From positions 620,001 through 684,000 of the forward strand of contig CM063261.1 in the NCBI GenBank assembly GCA_032158295.1: a DNA stretch of 64,000 bases. Direction: 5' to 3'. Position 1 is the first letter of the stretch. The number at the start of each line of letters is the position of its first letter. Shown here one piece after another: positions 56,011 through 64,000 of this stretch. The position numbers were made by a program, and so were the translations under genes. The notes beneath the pieces were generated by a model. That model saw nothing but the letters and a program-made list of their open reading frames with translations, was not told the DNA's origin and ran no database searches. The stretch comes from Pycnopodia helianthoides (taxonomy: Eukaryota > Echinodermata > Asteroidea > Forcipulatida > Asteriidae).

Positions 56011-57744
56011 TGAAACCCACTATAGGTCACGTGACTTTGAGAGCGCAATCGATCTATTAATTATTGTTATGTTTACAAGAGGCAAGTGAACTTGTGCAGT
56101 TTGACTTTTGCGCACATGAATCCCATCTTAACACACGCAGCAAGCGAAAGCCTAGCTTGAACATCTGGCGTCACACTTCGAGGCTCTCTTCCATTGTGTT
56201 GGGCCCTACTACCCACACGCCGAGTTTACAACCCTCACCCATCTTGCAATGTTTAGCCTCATTAAAAATAATAATATATACACACACTGCTGCGATGTGA
56301 ACCCAGTCCCCGATCCCGAGCCTCTCATCAATAAACACATTAATGCTATACATCCTTTTGCCGTTTAGCCTCATTTATGTACCCACTGAGGAAGTATGAA
56401 CCACACAAGCCTCTCAAATAGTACTAGTATTCATCAATGCACACAAGCTGGTATCATTTTGTACTTCATTTAGTATCAACACGCTTATGTGTCACCCCCT
56501 CCCGAGTCTTGTTATTCAATATAGTGAGCAAAACCATGCAGAGTGGGAATTAACATGAACGATAACATGTCACGTCAAGGTCCGATCCAACCCACCCCGA
56601 TACAGAGCCTGATGCCGATGTAAACCTCCGTATATCTGCCCCCTCTCCCCCACCCGCGTTGTACAAGGGGTCAGTAGTATGAGCTTTGCCATCGACTGTT
56701 ATGTGGTTTGTTGCAAAATACATGCCCACAGAATGGTGTTCGAGGCAAAGTCCCAAAGTTGAGTCTGCCTCTGGTTGTTGATGTCAGATGAACAAAATGA
56801 ACCGCTTTTTAAGGGTTGGCACAACCAGTAATAGCTAGGAAATTACAGACAAAAATAACTATTCTCCATTCAGAGCATTCGTGCAGTATGTGTTTCTTTT
56901 TATTTTGTAATATTCTTTTAAGAACTATAGGCAATGTTGAGATTACAATAACATTTTTTTAACAACTGAAACACGGTTATCAAACCACTGTTAAACTACA
57001 TATTTTGCAATGTACTTTATTGGATTCATAAAACGAGTTAAACGTGAACAATGAACAGTGTTGTTGTTTTGTTTTTGTTTTTTTAAAGCTAATACATTGT
57101 ATAGGCACTTTTACACGACTTCCCAGTCTAAATTGTTATACTTCAAAAAAATAAATAGAATAGCCCAGAATGCCCGTGACCACTAATGATTGGTGTGCAA
57201 AGGATTCTGGGTGAAACCCTCGTGGCGCACTGTTTTTGCAGCAATGCGCCACACAACACGTAAAACATGGTATAGTTACACATGAACTACAGCTTTGGCA
57301 ACCAAATAATTAACTGCAGTCGGTGTCCCGGGATACGGTATTGTATTTTCAAGATGGCGCTTGCGCATTATGGGCTATTGATTTTTAGTGTAGTTCAGTG
57401 TGTAAATTTTAGAATGCGCGCTATAGTGATACTGAACCCAGTCATTAATGGCACGGACCATGTCGAGGTTATTATACAATTTGGATTTACCTTGCATGTG
57501 ATGGAAGTTCAATAGACCACTTCAATGGTTTTGAAACATTCCAGGCAGGATCCTGTTTTCAAAAAGTTTTTATATTTTATTTTATAAATTTAACATAGAA
57601 AAACTACAGCTTAAAACACGCGGCCAACATTAGTACATGTACATTGTAGTTGTTATAGACCATTATCCGCATCGGATTCTCAATAATTTTTAGTTTCAAA
57701 AAACCTTTGCAACTTAACACTTGGATAGTGGATACAACTGTGAA

Positions 57745-57750
57745 TTTATT
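57745..57750 (-). promoter_or_regulatory. candidate polyadenylation signal of the desaturase gene
   Basis: AATAAA on the minus strand about 315 bases past the desaturase stop. A second AATAAA lies at 57576-57581. Neither is proven. Confidence 0.35.
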
Positions 57751-58062
57751 GAGATCTTAAGAGCTCCTGTCGTTGATGGCAGCTGAGCTTTGTCCATCGC
57801 TTTTTTTTAAAAGAGGGCGCCTCATTATCAATATATAATTGTTCATCTTTGACACGAATAAAGAAATGTATTTCTCTTTCAACAGAAAAATATAAGTCAA
57901 CTTTTTAAAGCCACACACACTTTTGCTGCGGCAAACAAATAAATTAGAAATCCTACTGCTTTAATTCCTTCAACATGAAAAAAAACACCAAAATGCAAGT
58001 ACTCTTCTAAATACAGCGACACAAAAGCTGTATTTCTCATTCGAAAAGGCGAAAACGTGGAC

Positions 58063-58501
58063 TCAGTTGCAGCCTACTTCTGCACCCAAGTTGCCAGTGC
58101 GCTGCATCCTGGCCTGTATGACCTTTTTGGGCACCACCTTACGCTCCGTGACCTGGCCCAGGGTTGCCATCAGATCGATGAACATGGTGGTGATGTTGAT
58201 CTTCCAGCCGAATTCCCCCGTCTTGTAGTCCCATGGGAAGGTATGATGGTAGTTGTGCCAGCCTTCACCGACTGCTAAGGAGGACACCAATCTATTCTCC
58301 GAGGGGTTGATGAAGCGATCGTACGGCTTGTTCCCCCAAAGGTGGGCTGCGCTGTTCACCAACCACGTACAGTTGAGCGTGAAGCAATAGCGAAGCAGAC
58401 CAGCTACGTAGAAGGCGTTCCAGATTGTTTCTCCCCAGCACATAACCGGTACAGCAGTCGGTAGGATGAAGCAAAAGAACAGCACCAAAGGGAGATAGTA
58501 C
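58063..58501 (-). CDS. SCD: desaturase exon 4 (last), residues 205 (part) to 350
   Basis: Starts with the base completing Lys205, then YYLPLVLFF. Carries TM3-4, NSAAHLWG, GEGWHNYHHTFPWDY and the C-terminal tail ending in TGA at 58065-58063. Confidence 0.95.
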
Positions 58502-60558
58502 CTGGCACATAACATCACAACACAATTACAAATTGGAATACATGCAATACTCATCACTTCGCACTGACACACATTCCAAAGGTAACTGGAATTTTTGAAT
58601 TCATTACTCACTTTCTTTGGTACTTGACCACAGGGTCAGCCACGAGGTCACGAAGCTCAATTCTAGACCCTTTCTCGATCACCTTAGGATGTTTACGGCA
58701 CAGGAGCCAGCCCACGTGGGCAAAGAAGAACCCTCTGGTGGCGTTGTGTGGATCGGCGTCGGTCTCCGAGTACTTGTGGTGAACTCGGTGGTCACGGGAC
58801 CACTCGTAGATGTCATTCTGCAAACCACAGTGGATAGTTTAATAATTGTGAAGGAAAAGCTGTCTTAGTCTCACTTGATGGTTTAAATAATCATGTTTAT
58901 GATGAGAGTTTGATCAATAACAATTACTGTATTGCAGACTCAATGGCGGATTATTTTCAGACAAATGTCTCTTTCTATAATTTGATGTCTAACTTGAAAT
59001 GGAGAATAGTCATGATTTTGTTTGTTTGGGGGTTTAATTAGAAAGTCGGCTAGTTTATTTGTGGCTGTATGCAACGGTAGATAAGTTTTGGTAGCAGTTC
59101 ATGTGATCATGCTACGAAATACTGTAAACTTAGATTGCCGGAATAAAAATGGCCACTCATAGAAAGTCTAATGGGGGGCCTACATATAGTGGGATTTTGT
59201 GACGTGTTGCCTAGAACGCCATGTTGATTTTGATGTGTGGTTTGCAGTGCATGAACATACCACGTATAACCCGATCATGTGATGTTATGGGAAAGATTAA
59301 AGGAACATTACAGAATTGGTTTTTGCTAACAAAACAGTTGCTGGCAGTGTAAGCACTTTATGTAATCCACCATATACATAAATTGACAAACCTGTAGAAG
59401 TTTGAGATCGATCGGCCATCTGGGTCACGAGAAAATAGTGAAAAACCGATTATACATTTGCATGAAATCATATAGATTCAACAAATGAATAAAACGCTCA
59501 CTGAGCGATAAACTCCAATCGGATAATTAGCTTATTCATTTCTCATCAAATATGGCGTTTCAGACAGAAATATTTCAAGGGATGTTTTCTACTATCATCA
59601 TCATTAGGCCGTGTAAGTTTCATGTAAATCTGTGATCAAAAAGTACATTTTACAAGTTTTGTTCTTACCAATTCTGTAATGTCCCTTTAAGCATATCATA
59701 TTAGGTGTGGTTTTGTGGTGTCACACATGAGATACCCAAATATTGCATGATATTGTGTAGAGCTTTACCTGGAATGCACTTACCCCATCACCCGACTATG
59801 GGATGCAATGTAAATTGATTGTGTGATTTTTCTTATCCATAAACCATAGTGTAGGATTTTGTGGGGTCTCATTTACCTGGAGTGCAATGCAGTTAAACAT
59901 TCCTAGGAGCATCCGTAGAGGGAGCTTTGCCTTGTATGTGCGATGAGCCCATAGACGATGTGCACCTGCTGTTATCCCAATACCAGAGCATAGATAAAGC
60001 CCGATAGCTGAAAAGACAACAATGGGTATTTGTTAATTGATAAACAATTTGTGCATGTCGATACAGAAATTTTGTATCAAACATCCAAAGAAATGTTCCT
60101 TTAAGACATTTTTTAGATACTGTGCTCTTCTACAAAAACATTCGATAAGTGCTACTAAAAGGTTGACCCTTGTTCTGGTTTACAATCAAAAATCTCTCTG
60201 TCAGCATATTTTTGTAAACGGTAGGGGAAAATCTACAATATTGTGACCAAAGAACTTGGCGATAGTTCAAACCAAACTTACCCCAGAGAAGCGTGTACGT
60301 TCGAGACTTCCACGTCAGAAACAAGAAGGCATACACGGACGCGATGTGCAACGACGCCATAATGACAACGTTACGCCACACAATCTGTGTGGGGACTTTC
60401 AGAGCGTCCTCCGGCTGATTGCCGTCCATCTCGGACGATTGACCGGGTGCTGTCCCCGGCATGTCGGTCGCTTCGCCATGCTCCTCCTGCACCTGCTCCG
60501 CGTTGCCTTCTTCCGGGGTCAGCTCCACCGAGGAGTAGATGTGGTTCCGTGGGGCCAT
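58063..60558 (-). CDS. SCD: stearoyl-CoA (delta-9) desaturase, 4 coding exons
   Basis: Membrane di-iron desaturase of the ER that inserts a cis double bond at carbon 9 of palmitoyl- and stearoyl-CoA, with electrons from cytochrome b5. Exons 60558-60282, 60007-59877, 58817-58612 and 58501-58063 join in frame (GT-AG introns) to 1053 nt: 350 residues plus TGA, close to the usual ~355. The start has an in-frame TAA three codons upstream. Histidine boxes are complete: HRLWAH 109-114, HRVHH 146-150 (within DHRVHHKYSETDADPHN) and HNYHH 287-291; the extra NSAAH ligand is at 254-258. An acidic N-terminus (1-54) precedes TM1 at about 60-82; TM3/4 lie about 208-226 and 231-252. The minus-strand CTGATAG before the start looks like an acceptor, so a leader exon further upstream is likely. 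Which SCD paralogue it is cannot be said. Confidence 0.97.
58612..58817 (-). CDS. SCD: desaturase exon 3, residues 137-204 and part of 205
   Basis: Begins NDIYEWSRDHRVHHKYSETD; second histidine box. Continues FFFAHVGWLL..KHP.VIEKG, typical of delta-9 desaturases. Ends in phase 2. Confidence 0.97.
59297..59690 (-). mobile_element. TTAA-flanked MITE, family A copy 5, desaturase intron 2
   Basis: A complete copy in the opposite orientation to copies 1-4, with TTAA on both sides and both inverted termini. Confidence 0.9.
59877..60007 (-). CDS. SCD: desaturase exon 2, residues 93-136
   Basis: Completes Ala93, then IGLYLCSGIGITAGAHRLWA and HRTYKAKLPLR..LG.FN...LQ. First histidine box. A 63-codon frame in another register is a by-product. 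Confidence 0.96.
60282..60558 (-). CDS. SCD: desaturase exon 1, residues 1-92 and part of 93
   Basis: Encodes the variable acidic N-terminus (MAPRNHIYSSVELTPEEGNA and on) and TM1 with WRNVVIMASLHIASVYAFLF. In-frame TAA at -9 fixes this ATG. Donor TGGG|GTAAGT, phase 1. Confidence 0.95.
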
Positions 60559-60887
60559 TTTGAATTAGTGACGTCGCAGTTTACCCTATCAGAGACAAAA
60601 TAAGATGGACCTTAAATTCCCTAAGAGAAATCGTTACTTGTAGCTTTGAATGGTTTTAGTTAGTAACACGTACGATTTGCATAACACCATGTGTGTGTCT
60701 ACTGACCGACTGTAGTGTTGATAACCGAGCTCGGCAGTCCTACAACTTAGTCTGATAATAAAAAAGTATTGTTACCGAGGTCGCATGCCTTTCGATAACG
60801 TTCCTTCCCATTTTATATTACGTGTAACATCCTCAAAAGTTGGTTGAACTCGAGTTTCCAAACTCTACGGACGAAACTTAAAGGTAC
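60559..60887. other. upstream flank of the desaturase gene
   Basis: Leader or promoter sequence. CTGATAG|G at about 60585 (minus) may be an acceptor for an upstream leader exon. I could not place a start site. Confidence 0.35.
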
Positions 60888-61254
60888 ACGTTGCCTTGGA
60901 TCGGGCGAGTTGGTCTATAAAAAGCGTTTGTAACCGTTTGTTATAAAACGCATGGTTAGAAAGATGTTTTAAAAGTAGAATACAATGATCCACACAAATA
61001 TGCCTCGAAATTGTGTGGTTTTCTTTTTACATCTTGAACTAACACGGTCGGCCATTTTGTGTTGTTGACTCCACAAAATGGCCGACCGTGTTAGTTCGCA
61101 CAGTTAAAGAAAAACCATGCAATTTCGAGGCATATTTGTGTGGATCATTGTATTCTACTTTTAAAACATCTTTCTAACCATATGCATTTTTTAAACGGTT
61201 ACAAACGCTTTTTATAGACCAACTCGCCCGATCCAAAGCAACGTGTACCTTTGA
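60888..61254. mobile_element. TTAA-flanked long hairpin element (family D, copy 2)
   Basis: It starts TTAAAGGTACACGTTGCCTT and ends ACGTGTACCTTTGA (one changed base in the TTAA). Arms include GATCGGGCGAGTTGGTCTAT, GTAGAATACAATGATCCACA, AACTAACACGGTCGGCCATT and their complements, closing at about 61061. It is more complete than copy 1 and forms a near-perfect 360-bp hairpin about 330 bp upstream of the desaturase start codon. Confidence 0.92.
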
Positions 61255-62670
61255 CTCACTCACTCTGACCAAGCATTTCTGAAGGATTTTCCGAAAGTCA
61301 TTCTTTGTAAAACCAGACTATTTGCGCAAAATAGCCTTAACTGCATGTGTTATCTAAAGCAAACACTCTTCTTTATCGTAATATCAGTTAATATTTTTGA
61401 CTCAAAACGATGACTCGCGCAAAAGAACGCAGAAGATAAAAACCATTGTGGCGTCGTTTTCAGTAATAAAGAATACGTGTGGTTTAATTTTGGCAAATTT
61501 GCGTGTAAAATATAACTATTTAATGGGATTGAGGATGTAAAACACTTTCTTTTGAGGCAAACAGATGAAAAGCCAATGAAAAGCGCATACAGCTGTAGGC
61601 AGTATAGAAGATAAAATATAGTTGTTGTTGCATCAAAATGTCTGCTCTAATTGCGTATTCATTATGTTTTGTTTTTCAAGTTATGCATAACTTATCACCT
61701 GAACAGTCCGATTTCTTCCTTGTGCACGCTTATGTACACATAATTAATGGACTGCACGGGGGGAGTGTGCGAGTCAAAGATTGTATTTCTACTTTCAATG
61801 AATTAAACATTTCCTTCCTGATGAAAGAGGGCAAAACCAGAAACTTCCAGATATTAAACATACTATTTATTTTAAACAATACGTCTTTGTTTCCATTTTG
61901 ATTTGAAAGCTCGAAGAATAAAAACATTGCTTTCCTGAAAGCTGGGAAAACAAAACAACTTCCTGATATTAAACGCCATTCTTTAACTTATTCATTTAAT
62001 ATGTTTTCAATTGAATGCAACTTGTTAACCAGTACAAGCATAACCTATATGTTTTGATGTTATATTCTTTATTTCCTAGGAATTCATTTTTATTTCATTT
62101 TGATTTTAAAAGATTTCAAAACTGAATGCCATTTGTTAACCAATACCAGCATAAAATATGTTTCTGCTGTTGATGATGTCATAAAACTTACCGGTCTTCA
62201 AATTAAAAAGACAAAGGAAAACCAATAATCCGCCCATGGAAATAAAATGTTGATGCATTGTATTAAGTTAATCATGGTTATAATAAGTTGTACTGATTTA
62301 GCTGTATCGTCATAAAACGTTAATGAGTATTATTTAACGTTGACAGTTTTAGAAAGCTGGCAAATTAATTATGAATTACATGCATGGGTAATTTTACGTC
62401 ATTGTTGAATGAGGTTTTAACATGAATTTTTTATATAAGATTCCTTTAAAAATACAGGATTGGAACGTACGAACAATTTCTGGAAACCAGTGACATAACA
62501 TCCCTAACCAACACTATCAATATTTGTAAGGGGGCCTATACGATAACAATACCTCACTATACGGTGATCTTTTAACATTGATTTTCAAAAAGGATTAACG
62601 ATCGTGATGTGTTACACAAGAATTAATCAATCCATGGTTAAAAAACCAACCAAAATAAACATAGACTCTA
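61255..62670. other. intergenic stretch, AT-rich
   Basis: No supported gene. The phrase AACTGAATGC.A.TTGTTAACCA..AC.AGCATAA appears twice (about 62010-62046 and 62120-62156), so there is a ~110 bp duplicated segment. Confidence 0.45.
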
Positions 62671-62980
62671 AGGGGGTGCGCACAGCAATGGCAAGTGGGA
62701 AAATAAAAATGCTCACAGATTTTCTCAAACATCTTCGATGGTATAAAGATGGTCATGGTGGAAATCTTTATGATTGAAAAGCTTTAGTTTCAAATAACTA
62801 AACAATTAGTTTTGAGTCCAACACAAGTGAAAACTGTAAAAGGGGTTATTCCACTATTTTGGTGTAACTCTGATGACAGATTGAGTAAGCTCTTAACCTT
62901 TTAGGATTGTTTTTTCATGTAATCAGTTGTTTCACACAAATGTGGATAGCGATATTTGACCATAACCAATGTTGTTCACC
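62671..62980. mobile_element. decayed MITE related to families A-C (copy 2)
   Basis: It shares GTGCGCACAGCAATGGC at one end and GTAACTCTGATGACAGATTGAG..CTC..ACCTTTTAGG in the middle with the copy at 14093-14375. The second phrase is the shared inner module of the MITE group. Confidence 0.55.
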
Positions 62981-64000
62981 TACCTAAAAATTCTTTTCCG
63001 AGCCGACGTCTGTCAGTTGTGTTCGCAAACTAACTGTGAATGAATTAACAAAAATATATTAAAAAAACATCGGCTTTGAGAAATGTTATCCTAGACTGAT
63101 GGGATCGTGATTTGTTTAACTACTACGAGAAAGGTCAGACTGACAATTGACTATTCACCCCTCAGCCTTGCAGCATGCATAACAAAAAAATCAGCGAATT
63201 TCGATCGCTATAAAAACAAAATAGGCACCAGTCGCAACAATGTGTACTACTATATGGCATTCTGGCTGGTGACCCATTTTCGCTAAGCAACATATCTCTA
63301 ACCTAAGTAAATCCTTACCAAGATTTGTGAACTCAGGATGAAGTAGTAAATTTCCAATACACGCCTCCGAAGTCCTAGCACAAAGCGATGGCGGTAATTA
63401 TGTTCAGATTGCTGATATTTAAACAGCAACAGAGCTGAACAAAACTACTAATATAGCACTTAGCAAAAGCAGTCAGCAGTCACACATGAATACAGAAGTC
63501 ATGGTAAAAAATGTCGACGTGGTTAACCTATTTAAGTTTACAAATAGATTTAGGTTCTATAGGTTGCAACAGTTCTAAGCGGGGACGACTGCATAATTGC
63601 ATCATGCATCAATGCATGATCAGCGATCAGACACAGCGATGGTTCGATTGGATAAGTTGCAATCGTACGACCTCTCACGCCAATGCCACCGTCGGCTGAA
63701 TGCGACCTTTGTTTCCTTTCATTTTGTTTGTCTTCAGATCCATCGAGTGAGTAAATAATTGTATCCTCAAAGTAGGATGTCTGGCTCAGGTGAGAAATAT
63801 CACAACGCAAATAAAGTTGAATTGGGAAGACAGATGCAGACTGATAAAGCGAAACAAAGTGCTTTTTTTTCACGGACGAATGTGGCAAAACGCCAAATTG
63901 TAGAGCTCAGTAACATTTTACAATACTAAACCCTAATCAGCTAAAATATCAGAACCTTTGAAAGGGGAACAATGTGCCCCCCCCCCCTTACCATATTTTT
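62981..64000. other. right edge of the window, no gene recognised
   Basis: A 112-codon minus-strand frame (63550-63888) shows no known domain. A run of C lies at about 63976-63987. Nothing else is supported. Confidence 0.4.

Larger units (their letters stand above)
54700..57744. other. spacer between the two lipid genes
   Basis: The synthetase promoter and any leader exon should lie here. A candidate GC-richer patch at about 55370-55460 contains ACTACGTCAT (CRE-like) and CGGGTGGCAAAGACGCGC. I see no TATA box at a decisive position. A 68-codon frame at 56550-56756 has no features. Confidence 0.4.

Noticed and set aside
63550..63888. 112-codon minus-strand frame at the right edge
   Set aside because: No recognisable domain; cannot be told from chance without the next window.

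Overview
This 64 kb window is nuclear DNA of an invertebrate deuterostome, most likely an echinoderm and plausibly a sea star. That is an inference from three things: AT-rich, intron-rich sequence; three deuterostome-type genes, all on the minus strand; and a dense load of palindromic TTAA-flanked miniature elements, tRNA-derived SINEs and Penelope-like fragments of a kind I associate with starfish genomes. No bacterial or viral gene, rRNA gene, CRISPR array or intact autonomous transposon was seen.

Layout. 1-5.4 kb is non-coding and is dominated by a ~1.6 kb minisatellite; it is probably intron of a G-protein-coupled receptor whose first coding exon lies at 5473-5940 (minus) and whose remaining exons lie beyond the left edge. 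6-39 kb has no gene I can support. It holds foldback elements, microsatellites, SINE pieces, a LINE 3' remnant and several mobile-element families. 39.4-53.9 kb carries a complete long-chain acyl-CoA synthetase of the ACSL1/5/6 type: 19 coding exons on the minus strand that I joined by splice sites into one open frame of 666 residues. Its introns are full of SINEs, MITEs, LINE ends and two tandem arrays. 58.06-60.56 kb carries a complete stearoyl-CoA (delta-9) desaturase: 4 coding exons, 350 residues, all histidine boxes present. The rest, to 64 kb, is repeats and unassigned sequence.

The two enzymes act on the same metabolite pool: the synthetase makes acyl-CoA, and the desaturase introduces the delta-9 double bond into it. 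They sit 4.2 kb apart in the same orientation.

The most interesting non-coding signal is a dispersed element with a hammerhead-ribozyme-like core (CTGANGA, hairpin, GAAAC-GT[C/T]). Several copies differ by compensating base changes in the hairpin. Two of the best copies sit as inverted pairs, and the tail of the same element was amplified into the 2.2-3.8 kb minisatellite. A second strong signal is a set of TTAA-bounded palindromic elements with different termini but a shared internal module, including two ~360 bp elements that fold almost completely on themselves.
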